Positions 34,240 to 46,193 of a stretch of DNA of 64,000 bases are shown one piece after another. Source of the DNA: Buxus sempervirens. Taxonomy: Eukaryota; Streptophyta; Magnoliopsida; Buxales; Buxaceae. The first letter of the stretch is position 1, and the number at the start of each line of letters is the position of its first letter. The notes beneath the pieces were generated by a model. It was not told the origin of the DNA, ran no database searches, and saw only the letters and a program-made list of their open reading frames with translations. Location: the NCBI GenBank assembly GCA_947561395.2, contig OX387186.1:47511220-47575219 (forward strand), given 5' to 3'. A program made the position numbers and the translations under genes.

Positions 34240-35848
34240 CCAAGACAGATGATGCTGAGCTGTTAGATTGCACGTTGATGGCACTGAGACACCATGAGTT
34301 GGCAGATTAGTGTAAAGGCAAGAAGTGATTGTGATATTTTCCTAATTGGGGCAGTTTTGAATGCGTTTCAGTATTTTGGCCATAACTTTGGCTACAGGTG
34401 TCGGAATCGTGCATATGACCCCAATTCGGAAAGAACTTTTTGGAGTACACACCGTTAGTGGGTGTGCATCTTTTCCGACATCAAATTCCATTATTGTCCC
34501 CTCCGAATCACTATTTTTAGTTATTTTTTGCTATTTCGGGTAATATTTCATTTGTCAATTAGAAAGTGATTTTAAACCAGATTTAGGCCAAAATTTTCGC
34601 AAATTGCTTATTTTATTCTGTATTCCATTTTAGCATGATTTACGAGATTTTGCCGTTTTTAGTTACATTCGGTTACAGATGATTTTTGGCTATAAAGTTC
34701 GGTTTGTGGACTGATTTTAGGCATTATTTGATTTAATAATATTCAGTTGAACCTCAGAGACGTGTTCTCTATGTTTTGGGCAATTTTCTTGTGTTCTTCC
34801 CTATGAATCAACTGTTGGAACTAGCCTGCAGAATAATCACTATTCTGTCCGGCGTCAATTTTCCTAACCAATCTCACTCTCTCAATCAGTTAGGTAGTTG
34901 GGACCCCACCTTGCACGTTGCTAACTTCCCTAACTAAATCCACTTCTGCAATCGGTTGGAAGGTTTCCCAACTGATCCCACCTTCTATGTAATGGGGGTT
35001 TCAAACGGACCCCACTCCCCTTTTTTAGAGAGTCCCTTGCCATATGGATTCTCTTTTTCTACCTGGCTACGACGGGTGTAAATAGTCCAATTTAAGATAA
35101 CTTCTCAATTTAGTAAGGCACGCTAGAATTTGTGTCAACCTAAACATGGTCCAATTGATGACCATTACCTACCAAAATTGAAAGAAGATGAACACCTCAC
35201 AAAAATCTAACCTACCATTTAGACTCCCAATAATATTATTTCTCAATTTGTCTTTGATGGGTATCACCCCTTAGTCCATAATGCATTTTTAAATCTATCA
35301 AAAAAATAAAAATAAATTGTTGTTTAATTAAAAAAAAAAGAAAAAAAAGGTGAGCCCCACCCCTTACCTCATTCTCCCAGCAGCCACCAAATAGGAAGGA
35401 GGAAAAGTCATTTTCTTTTCCTTGGCCTGATTCGTTGTCTCTACTCTCATATATCTCCTCCACAACAAAAAGCATACAACGCCGTATACAACAGCCTTGT
35501 GATTGGTGCTTTGTATTTAAAAAATAACTTTTTAAAATATAAACTATTACTTTTTTATTCCTTAAATTAAAGGAGCCAATCACAAGCGACCATATAACGA
35601 TTGTATTTTAAAAATAAAATTTTCAAAAATGCACGTAAATCACGAGCGGTGGCTAGTTGTGAAATTTTCCACATTTCCCTCCTGAGCCTGAAAGAGTCAT
35701 CTGTCGGACCAAATGCCTTAAAAATCTCGTCTTTTCCTTCTCTTTCGTTGCGTCACAAGATTTGGTTTTGGATTCAGACTATCTGTATTTTTCTGTTCTT
35801 GTTTTTTTTTCTCTTCTCAGAGGCTCTTCCCTTCGGCCCCGAAGAGTG
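34240..35848. other. Intergenic region upstream of IGPS
   Basis: No gene is recognised. The 34240-35110 part is the right-hand pre-insertion flank of the retrotransposon. Positions 35116-35274 are the second copy of the 159-bp dispersed repeat. Positions 35330-35350 are A-rich. The last 250 bases include CCAATCACAAGC (35574) and a pyrimidine-rich stretch (about 35725-35825) that probably holds the IGPS promoter and 5' UTR. No convincing TATA box was found. Confidence 0.45.
35116..35274. repeat. 159-bp dispersed repeat, copy 2
   Basis: Near-identical to 6171-6329 in the same orientation. It lies about 575 bases upstream of the IGPS start codon. Confidence 0.75.
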
Positions 35849-38800
35849 ATGGAGGGAATCTCAATCAGAGCTACGCCTAGGTTTTCGTTTTCGAGCAATT
35901 CTTGCTTACGACGCGTACGAAATTTCACGATTTCGAGATCGGTTCAAGGAATTCCGATGGAGGATGGCAAGAGAACGGGATTCACCGCCTCTATTCGAGC
36001 TCAACAGGTCAGTTTTGGATCTCTGTAAGTGTTCGACTTGGGTTTTCGGTGCTTGATTGGGTGGATTTGAGTTCTGTAGCTTAATTTAATTTTTTCTTTT
36101 GACTGTTTGGGTTCGGATATGTATACGATTTCAAGCTCTGTATCGCTTGAAATATCGAGGATTAGGGTTCCAGTTAGATTTTTTTGTGTTTTATATTGTC
36201 TGAAGCATACATGGTGGTTGGTTGTCAAAGAGAGAAGTTTTACAAGCTTAAAAGCTTGATGTGTTAGTCAAGTACCTGTGGCCGTTTTATTTCCGGATCG
36301 ATGCAAGTATTATAGAGACATTAGATGTATTAATTTTGAACGCCTAGACAGTGGAATTTACAGTTTTAGCTTTTATCTTTTGTCATCCAAAGAATGATTT
36401 CGGTTGATTAAAGAATTAAGTTACTGTGCACCATTAAATCTGTTAAATGTGACTGCCTTCGATTTTAAATGCAGAAGTTCGTTTGAAATCCGAGTAATTG
36501 ATAAATCACATTAACAGTTCTAACATTACAACATCTTGTTGTTGATGCTTGTACCAGGGGTCTGGCGATAGTGCTGCTATAATTTCCCCGACCAGTGATG
36601 TCGAGGGAAATGCTCTTGAAATCAAAGAGTGGGAATTGGGGAGATATCAAAATGAAGTAGCTGCTAGCCAGGGTATCAGAATTAGGAGAAGGCCGCCAAC
36701 TGGACCACCCTTGCATTATGTGGGCCCTTTTGAGTTTCGGATTGAGAACGAGGGCAACACTCCTCGTAATATTCTTGAGGAAATAATATGGAATAAGCAT
36801 AAAGAAGTTTCACAGGTACCATCTCACCTGGTTTCTGATTTCCGTTTTTATTCTTTTTTTTTTCTTCTAAATTTCTGATTTCAAGATATTTTTCTATTCG
36901 TATTTTATCTTTTCAGTTAAAGGAGAGAAAGCCTCTCTATGACCTGAAGAAAGCTCTCGAGAATGCTCCACCTGCTAGGGACTTCATTGGAGCTTTGAAG
37001 GCATCCTATAAGCGAACTGGAATGCCAGGTTTAATTGCTGAAGTCAAGAAGGCTTCTCCAAGCAAAGGAGTAATAAGACAGGATTTTGATCCAGTAAGCC
37101 TGCTATCTTTGCTATTATTTTCTTGGTTTAGATTGATGTCCTTTTATAAAATTCAGGGTGAAATTGAACCAGTTACTATTTGTTTGCTTATGATCATATC
37201 AAATAGCAACAAGGTTATTATTCTTCCTGCATAATGTATATGTTGGCTTTACATGTTCTTTCGTTTTATGTTTGAAATAAATATCCCTCATGTCAAGTTG
37301 GGTTTTTTCTTTTAAGTTCTTGGGCCCGTTGGGATTTAATTTCCTCTCCTGTTCTTATAGACTCTGTTCTAATGGCAACAAATCCAGTGTAACTTAGTTG
37401 TTTGTATCAGCTTCCAACTCCTTCAGCACGAGCCGAAACAGAGTTATTCGTAAGCACTGTTCAAGGCATGCACATCTGATGCAATGATGCCTGCCTTCAT
37501 TGTAAAATCACATGCCTTCATATTAATCATTGATATACTTAGAGCAGATACTAAAACTGATCATAGGCTGCCTCCCGCTCTGGAATGATAATGACAAGTC
37601 TCCAAAGAACCATTCTTACTCGTATAAAAGCTAAACTATCTGATTTTGATATCTTAATTTGTTGTCCTTTGCTCTTGGGGTTCTCAGATCATGTGCTTGG
37701 AATCCTAGATTTTTGGGAGGAAAAAAAAACAGAAAATGCCAGAGAAAGCACTTTCTCTTGTTTGGTTGGAACTCGAAATAGGGATTTAAGAAGAAAATTT
37801 GTTAAAAGATTTTCTCATTGGGGATGAAGACCTTTCTCTTCCAAAAGGTTTGAGATTTTGAAGGAAAATAAGAGAATGACAATATAACTTCCTTTAGTAT
37901 TCTAACTTAACCTACTAATATCTCTTTGCTTTATTTTGCGTCAACCATCCTTGCTGCAATATATAAGATTGTATTGGGAAAAATTATCAGATATGATCAA
38001 AATCGACCTTTTCTATATTTTTCTCTTCCTATCCAAATGCTTTATCTAAATGCTTGAAAGGAAATATAAACCATTTCTTTTCTTGTCATTTCTTTTGCTG
38101 TTTTGTTTTTTTTTCTTCCTAAATCTAATGTTACAAACATAGCCATGGCATTGGAAAAATTCAATCTGGAAATGAGCAATTAAAGATGGGTGGTACTCTT
38201 TAAATTTCTACATCCTATATGCTCTGCTTGGAACTTTGTAGCAAGGATGGTTACTTTCCACTTTTTGGCCTGAGAAAGCATAAGAAAAGAAACCTTAAGC
38301 ATATTTAGAATCACAATTATGTGGCTTCACTTTATTTTACCATTTAGTATGCCTTTATCCTCAGATTGTATGGGTTACATTGGGGTCCAAATTTTTCATT
38401 ATAGGTTCAAATTGCTAAATCTTATGAGGAAGGTGGAGCAGCTTGCTTGAGTGTGTTGACAGATGAGAAGTATTTCCAGGTACAAATCATTATTTGGCTT
38501 CAAAATTGCTGGACATTATGAATTATGGCTGGAGACTGTTTGGTTTGGACTTCCATATACTAAACTAATCACCTTCATGTATCTTTTGTTTTACTGATGG
38601 AAGGGGAGCTTTGAAAATTTGGTAGCTGTACGGAATGCCGGAGTAAAGGTCTGCCTTGTTTAACATATGCTTTCACGCTGCAGATTTCATACCTGTTCTA
38701 TGATTGCATGTGAAATAGATTTTTATACTATGTTCTAACATGGGAAAAAATGCAGTGTCCTCTTCTTTGCAAAGAATTTATCATAGATGCTTGGCAAATC

Positions 38801-41520
38801 TATTATGCTCGAACAAAAGGCGCAGATGCAATTCTTCTAATTGCTGCTGTATTACCTAATCATGACATTGGATACATGATTAAGATATGCAAAATGTTTG
38901 GGTTAGCTGCATTAGTTGAGGTTAGTAGAATTTTTTTCTTCATTGTTATGTCGTTATTGATGTAGCTAAAACATTTTGAACAAGCCTTGCAATCCATGAG
39001 ACTACATTCAGGCCGAAGGAAAACTTTATTTTCTAAAATATTTTATTGGTCATCCCTGGCACTTCAAGAAGTTGATGGGGCTGTTCCCTCCATGTTTGTC
39101 TTTCTTTTTTGATGAAAGTCACTATATTATTAATAAAGTATAAAGAGAATAAGGTACAGAGAGATGTTCAACTGACACCATCGCAAGATACAACAAAAAC
39201 AAAGCACAAATCAAAGTTGAGCTAAGGAATGCTACAAAATAACAGATCTCTCCCACAACCTCTCTAGATAACTGAAAAGCTAGTTCATTGGCTGGCTTAG
39301 TCCTGTGAAAGAATGAAGTATTCATCTCATGCACCAGCAGTTGAGCCAACTGGACCAAATGCAAAACATTCCAATGGCCCTCCCTAGTCCCTACTATTTC
39401 TTACCCAACCAAAAACAGAGTAATTTCCTTCAATCTGAAAATTCCTGAAACCTCTCGACCGTGCTCCATGCAAGCCTGTTTTGAAAGCCAACGAGTCTGC
39501 TCTAGGAGTATGCCCCTGCCCGGAGAAGGCATGGACAATCTCTCCATGCTCATTTCTAAAGACCCCTCCAATGCCTGCCAATCCTGAAACACCACATCTA
39601 CACCCTGCAAGGTTCAGCTTGGTAAATCCCATGGGAGGAGTTCAGTTGGTCTTATTTAAAAGTCAAATTAGTTTTTTGGTTGAGTTTCTAAATACAGGAC
39701 AATTATGTTTTTACTTTGTCTTATATTTCCTTCTTATGCACATCTGTTTTTCTTGATTACTATACAATTTATTCGGCATTTCTCTCAAGGTGCATGATGA
39801 AATGGAAATGGATCGTGTTTTAGCAATAGACGGGGTTGAACTTATTGGTATCAACAATCGTAACCTCGGTAAGGATTTAGCCTCCTTGTAAAGCCTTGTC
39901 TTTGGAATTCTTATGCAAATATATGATTATCAGTTGAATCTCATTCTTCCCCACATTATTTCTGACATTCTAATTTTTATTAGCCAAATGTCTAAATGTG
40001 GATTTTGGAATTATTTTTCATGCTTGTTTATTATTCTTTATTTTTTGGGCAAATAAAAGATTGTTTAGTAAAAATAATCACAGCACATAAAGTCTTTTTT
40101 CATACATTCCAATACCTTCTCTGGGAACTGACTGGAAGAGATTGCTTCAATTTTGCAATTATTGACCAATCTTAGCTGAAGCATCAGTGACACAATTCCG
40201 CACAATAAACAACATAGACCTGTTTAAAAACATAATAGGAGCATCTTGATTAAATCATGGGCCATGCCTGCCACAGGGACTCTATCTCTTGTTTAATTCC
40301 TCCAATGACTTTTAGAGTCCTCTTTGGTTCCAAAATTCTTCCCACACCAAATGTTTAGCTAAGTAAAAGCCCCTCATATAAGGTTAATAGTTATGCCATA
40401 TTTACTGTATTAGCAGAGTGCTGAGAACAAAAAACGTGCTTCTCTGCTCCATAAGCGAATAACCTCTCAAAATTGTATCAATTGCTGTCTTTCCGTCCTC
40501 TAACAGCCTTCCAAAGTTGAGTTTGTCACTTTTGATATGTTGGGTTGCCAAGCCACCAAAATTGGTTCCTTTCTTGTCCCATTTTTCAATTTACAACCTA
40601 CCTAGGTAGATAGGTTGTTCTCATACCTCGCTTATTCCACAAGCTTTGGGTATATATGTTTACTGTAGATTGTATAGTAAACTGTTTTCTTTTTTTCTCA
40701 ACAACTTAAAAAATTTCTATGCCGGTGGTCCTCACCCCACAAAAATATATTTTACCTGTGTGGCAGCTACTTTTTAGATGTCTTTAGATCTCACATGTCA
40801 TGCATACATATTTGCTTGTATAGAAAAAATATGAGCATTTTTAATTACACTGATAAATTTGCAACAAGCTTTGCCTTGAGGTTAATATTTTTTCTTTGTC
40901 TTCGGCAGAAACATTTGAGTTTGATATAAGTACAACAAAGAGACTTCTTGAGGGAGAACGTGGGGAACTGATCCGTCAAAAGGACATAATTGTAAGTGGT
41001 CTTTGATTGATGTCCTACATGTTCAAGAGCACCAAAACTTCCCATTGTCACCTTCATCATCTATTTTTGCATGTTGTGCCTCAGGTGGTGGGAGAATCTG
41101 GGTTGTTTACTCCTGATGATATTTCTTATGTACAAGGAGCTGGAGTTAAAGCTGTAAGCTCCATGATTCCTATGCAAAATATAGACATTTTTGCTCTCAA
41201 CTGCATCCACTATGTTCGTTTTCATGCTTGATAATTGCTGATGCCTGTATTACTGGTTATGGCTAGTTGTTTTACTTGTTCATTGACTTATGTTACTGGA
41301 TCTGTCTTTTTACATGCATGCTGCTTGTTCATACCAATTACTGCATGCATTGGCATCCATGTCCACAGTAATTACCATGGTTATGATCAAGATGGAAATG
41401 TAATTTTATCTCTTTTTGCAGGTTTTGGTAGGGGAGTCGATAGTGAAACAAAGTGATCCAGGGAAGGGAATAGCCGGACTTTTTGGCAAAGATATTTCTT
41501 TAATGAATTCCAACATGTAA
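35849..41520 (+). CDS. IGPS: Indole-3-glycerol phosphate synthase, plastid
   Basis: Catalyses ring closure and decarboxylation of 1-(2-carboxyphenylamino)-1-deoxyribulose 5-phosphate to indole-3-glycerol phosphate, a step of tryptophan synthesis in the plastid. Ten exons: 35849-36007, 36558-36815, 36917-37093, 38405-38479, 38604-38648, 38756-38920, 39790-39868, 40909-40991, 41085-41153, 41422-41520. They join in frame to 402 codons plus stop, about the usual length of plant IGPS. The Ser/Arg-rich N-terminus ([18 protein letters not shown]) fits a transit peptide of about 55-65 residues. The TIM-barrel motifs are intact: [10 protein letters not shown] (181-190, E181 and catalytic K183), CKEFIID with K244, LVEVHD with E293, INNRNLE with N316, GESGLFTP with E351, and LVGESI (372-377). 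All introns are GT-AG. The start was chosen as the first ATG in frame with the transit peptide. No break is seen. Confidence 0.97.
39104..39632 (-). mobile_element. LINE-like RNase H fragment in IGPS intron 6
   Basis: On the minus strand, 39632-39384 encodes an RNase H-type (RVT_3) fragment: [50 protein letters not shown]. Downstream, the sequence ends in TTTCATCAAAAAAG at about 39104-39117, like the A-rich 3' end of plant L1 LINEs. It lies antisense within intron 6 (38921-39789), well away from the splice sites. The fragment is 5'-truncated. Confidence 0.65.
40040..40600 (-). other. Possible second LINE-type remnant in IGPS intron 7
   Basis: Intron 7 (39869-40908) is long. On the minus strand around 40130-40340 one can read pieces such as [14 protein letters not shown] and a later region rich in Cys and Ser. 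These are weakly like the C-terminal RNase H part of plant LINE proteins, with several frameshifts. This is a weak call. No other feature is seen in this intron. Confidence 0.25.
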
Positions 41521-42059
41521 CTTTTATAGGTAAGACACAAAAAGGAAGGAATAAATCATTTTGTTTCTATAAGATAAAGAGAGAATCCAAACCCTGGATG
41601 TAGATTTTAATTCCCTGGAAATAACCTATAAGTAATGTTACAGATTCGCATAAGACTGTTGTATAACGCTTACGGTTCTTACCTGAACATGAAATTATTT
41701 TCTGCAACTTTTCATAGTGATATGTAACAGTTCTTCCCTGAACATCAAACTGTTTTCTCCAACTTTTTATAGTGATATAGACAGCATATGATAAAGCTGA
41801 TTAAAAGGCCAATGCGATTCAATTCCACCACAAAGGGGATTGGACGGCAGGAATGAAGGTAAAATATCATTAGAACATGCCAACCCGTGATTTCGAATGT
41901 CGTGGTGATAACAACCCAGCAGAAAATAATTACAATTTCACAGTAGCAATGTAATGTTACAGTGATAAAATTGTGGTAGGAAGCATTACAGACCGCTTTG
42001 AATTGATAAGTGATCATGTGGTATCACAAAACTCGGTGCAAAATGTGAAAACTGGACTC
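41521..42059. other. Convergent 3' intergenic space
   Basis: About 540 bases between the stop codons of IGPS (+) and the borealin-like gene (-). It must hold both 3' UTRs. No coding sequence or repeat is seen beyond a short near-duplicate around 41690-41770 (CTGAACATCAAACT, TTTTCTGCAACTTTT and similar). Confidence 0.5.
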
Positions 42060-45000
42060 TCATAAACTTTCCTCAGACTCTGCAAGTCAAAAGTATAACA
42101 GGTTAGAACTACATAACTACCTAAAGAATGACACAAAATATGACAAGTGGGGAGGCTTACCATGTATGGCCTCCATGTTATCTTCCTTGTAAACACCAAG
42201 GGGTGAGCCATGAACAGATAGAAGCATCTCACCATGCTTTGGTAGTCTTACGGTTTTTGGAGTCATACCTATGGACAATCTTTGGGCATTCATCTGTGGT
42301 TCATATAATAAAGTTACTCTCAGAATCTCATGAAGAGCAGAAACAAAAGTTTAAGGTCCAAAAGATTTGTCACCAACGGAATATAAACAAAATGTGATCC
42401 AAAATGTTGTTCTAGCTTACAAAGGGATATTCATCCTATCAAGGCTTCCATTAGCCAATAGCAAACAAGCAACGAAGCTATCAATAAAACATCGGTTTTA
42501 GAAAATCAATGATACCCAAAAACGGAAAAATGTTACGCACCCTCATATCAGATGTCTTGTGCCTGCTTCTATGAGTATTCAAGTTATACATAGAGGAAAA
42601 CTAGTCCTACCAGTATAGTAAACCCGTAAGGCTTAAAACAGTAACATGCATATGTGGTCAAATAGTTACTCACTCCGGGGGTTTGGGCATCTTGCAAACC
42701 AAGCATCTGAGCATCTGATTGCTCCTCCAAAACCTAAATAGGAAATTTTCATTGGAGAACATTAGCATAGTTGAAACTGTTTTGACAAAAATATGGTAAC
42801 CATACAAAAGATAGCGAGTGGACGTACAAAGCCTGGGTTGTGTAGGTTTGCAGCACTTAAAAGGCTGGTTTCCACTGCCAACAATCAAGCTCTAGTCACG
42901 TGAAATATCTGTTTACCATGAGAAATTCAATCTCCTATGCATCTATGAAAGTATGTCTGTACCTGCTTTGCTTGAAAATTCAAAGCCACCAAGGGCTGGC
43001 ATTTCAACAGAACAACCAGGAAATGCTAGGGATGTCTGTTGTAGAACAGAACTATGTATGTTTCTTTCATCAGCATGGCTCATTGACAGCTTGCCATCTC
43101 TATCTTTCCAGTCCACTTCAAATTGACCATCATTTTCATTTCTTACCAATGATAGGTTCGACAAATTTTCCTTGAAAAATTGCAAAACAGGGGTTTTTAG
43201 CTGCTGCTCATTGAAATTTGAGCGAAGCAAACGCAACCCGGTCAGCAAACGTTCAATCTCAATATCACGAATAGTTCTAGTTGCAGCAATTTGATGTTCA
43301 ACTGCAAATGAATATTTCAGGGATCCAAATCATTTAGGGCTTAGCCAAAAATGGAAATATATCACAAATTATTGAAGGTTCTATTAGAAAACTTATAATA
43401 TTAAAACTGCAGATATGGAGAACATTTGGAGGACCCCTGTACTAACATGTCATGTAGAGCTTCAGAAAGCAAAGTTGACAAGCAGTCAAATGAACTCACA
43501 CAAACATAGACGCATGGCCGCCCCATGGCAATGCATGGACAGCAGTTCATATATATCAACTTCACAATTACAACCACAAAAAATGGCTAACATTAAGATA
43601 ATATAGTGCAAAATACTGTTGTGGCATTGCCTCTCAAGGTAAAACCCCAAAATCAACACAGCAAGTGGAGACAAACTGTATCATAACTCTCACAAAGTGA
43701 AAGAATTACAAATTAAGCCAACTAAGAGGATTATTCATCAATACCTCCGAGGAAAAGGGCTTCGCAAAGAAAAAATGAAGAAAAAGCCTCAATTTTCCAT
43801 GATTTAAATTCGTTTTAAAGGTTTTCACTCACTTTATTTCCCCAAAGTCAAGTAAGATATTAGTACTTCAACTGTCTAAACAGGAGAGTGACGATCAATT
43901 ATTATTTCGGGATTATTTCAAATGTTATATATATAAATTTTTAAAAATAAAAATTTTTATTTATTAAGTTACAAATTTAGACATTTCCTACAGCTTTTGG
44001 GCCTTGTACGTTTGGATATCATTTAGGATCCTTTTTATGAATTTACAGTTGTGGCTTACAAAGTTCTTTTGTTATTCTAAGGTGTATGCGCATAATTCAT
44101 GTACAGAAAAAAAAAAAAAAGAAGCTTTGGGTACTAATTCAATTGTATAATAGTCTTTTATATTTTTTAAGAGCCATTGCAAGAAAATAAGTAACAAGTT
44201 GTTCTTTTAGGGATATTAAAGTCTTTACAAAATTTTTGGAGATATTTAAAAATAAATAAATGTCAAGATAGCATCAGAATCTTCTCTCTTTCCTTTATAT
44301 AAAAGTTCCACTATAATAATATCGCACCTAAAAAGTTTGGATGCAATTTACACATTAGACACATTTTTTGTGTAGAATGCACTAAAAAGACTACAGTGAA
44401 AATAAACCACCAAGCCATAAGTGACTTTAGATGTGCCAATTATGAAAATAGAAAGACCCCCCAATCCTAAAACTCAAATTCCAATCTAGAATTGAGCTTG
44501 AAAGAATTTTCGAATTCACACATATGGGCGTAAGAGTTTAAAGATATTTGAAACAATCTAGGAAAACGAATTAAGACAAGGGAGTCTCCCCAACAGGGAT
44601 AAGGCCAAAACTGAATTCTGGAGTCTAACCCAATGCAAAACCACACAAGGATAAAAGACATGTGCCAATGAAACACTAACCCTCCACGGATTGTAGCACA
44701 CCCCCTCAAGGTCGAATTTATGTTCCACCTATTATCTGCTATCCCAATAGATACTAATGATCACCCTATGCCACAAGGAGTCTGAAAACCTAAATCTAGT
44801 CCCATTACTTATTTAAACAGGACAACTTAGCAAGAAGAAAAAACCAAAACGAAAACCTAAAAGAATCCTTCATCCACTTCTAATCTAATGAGAAACAAAA
44901 TGCATGTGGCGACATTATTTTACAGTTCACCACATCATTATCACAGTCTCAACAACATTTGATCAATGGGCTGATTCCACCACTTATGTGAGAGAGTCAA

Positions 45001-46193
45001 CATGACTCTTAAGGAGATGTAGCAGATTGATTTTTCAAGAATGGTGCTGCAATGGAAGCTATTGTCCTGGGAGGGTAGGCAAAGCTATAATCAGAGTATA
45101 TATAAACGCGATTTAATGTGTTTATTTCTTATATTTTATATTTTGTCTCCTCTGCATCAATGGGAAGCTTGTAGCTTGTCACAGCACCTTGTTCCATGTA
45201 CACTGATTCAATTCTTTAATAGAAGCCTCTGTTATCTATTAAAAAAAAGCATCTAGGAAAAATTCGAAGGAGAGTAAATTAATATTGCTTGAGAATTTAA
45301 TTAAGACCTAAGAAAGCAATTGTGAGAAAGAGTGAGAGGTGCATATCAGAGAATCTAAAAGCACTAGAAGAAAACCAAAAAGAACGAGAATGGAAATTGG
45401 TGGCGATGGTTTGAACACATATAATCTGACCAAAGATCTAGATTTTTGGTAGATTAGGATGGCAAAGCAATTTCTAACCTCAGGAACTTGAGATATGGCT
45501 GTTTGTTGGCAATAAAGATGAGTCATGCCAAATAAAAATATGCCCAACTATTTAAGAAAGGAGGAAAAAAAAATAGAACAATCATGTAAAAGAGTCTGCA
45601 ACCTTCTCTAAAACTTTATTTAGACACTCTAGTCTTGCAGGCACGCCTGTTAATACGTGAACTCTAGAGCAAAGCATAAGCACATCTGGCTTGAGCAACT
45701 TTATTGAGAAACGGAATTTATTGATGATTTTTTCCTTTTCATTTCTTCTTGCTTTTGTTAAATGGGCAACATTGTTTGACCCATTGATTTGAAGTTGTTC
45801 ACATAGACCTATAATGGCAAGAAATGTCATGTGTGCGAAGAAGATCAGATGACAATTGGAAGATTTTGATAACATCATACAAGTGAACATTCATTTTAGA
45901 AATTATCTTTGAAAGAACATGGACCACGTGGAATATTGAAAGTCACACAATTGATGGAACAAAGCTAAAATAGACAAAGGAAAACAGACAATACTAATCC
46001 AAGCACCAACATGATAATTGAATAAACATATGCATCAGGGAAAAAAATGGAAAATAACTTTAAATATACCTTCTTGATCGCTAATTCCATCTTGTTGCAG
46101 TTCAGCTTCCTGGTCAGCCATGGTACCAATCAAGTTACTATCGGATAGCCTAGGGGGCTGTTTAACAGCCCGTTTAGCTCTTCGTTTTGGCAT
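42060..46193 (-). CDS. BORR: Borealin-related chromosomal passenger complex subunit
   Basis: Six coding exons on the minus strand: 46193-46070, 43301-42963, 42874-42828, 42733-42674, 42293-42161, 42079-42060. They join in frame to 240 codons plus stop, all with GT-AG introns. Exon 1 encodes a basic start (MPKRRAKRAVKQPPRLSD). Exon 2 begins with a helical stretch (EHQIAATRTIRDIEIERLLT) and LQFFKENLSNLSLVRNE. The end carries IGMTPKTVRLPKHGEML and LLSVHGSPLGVYKEDNMEA, close to the C-terminal signature of borealins (TP..LR.P..GE..S..GSPL). Borealin bridges INCENP and survivin and brings Aurora kinase to centromeres. Plant BORR is the equivalent. The first coding intron is 2.8 kb. The identification rests on recalled family signatures. 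Confidence 0.8.

Noticed and set aside
45582..45890. 102-codon minus-strand frame within the first coding intron of the borealin-like gene
   Set aside because: The exon 1 to exon 2 join is in phase and matches the family without it, and the frame shows no recognised domain.
43302..46069. Was intron 1 of the borealin-like gene hosting another gene?
   Set aside because: No frame with a recognised product, only AT-rich sequence and short frames.
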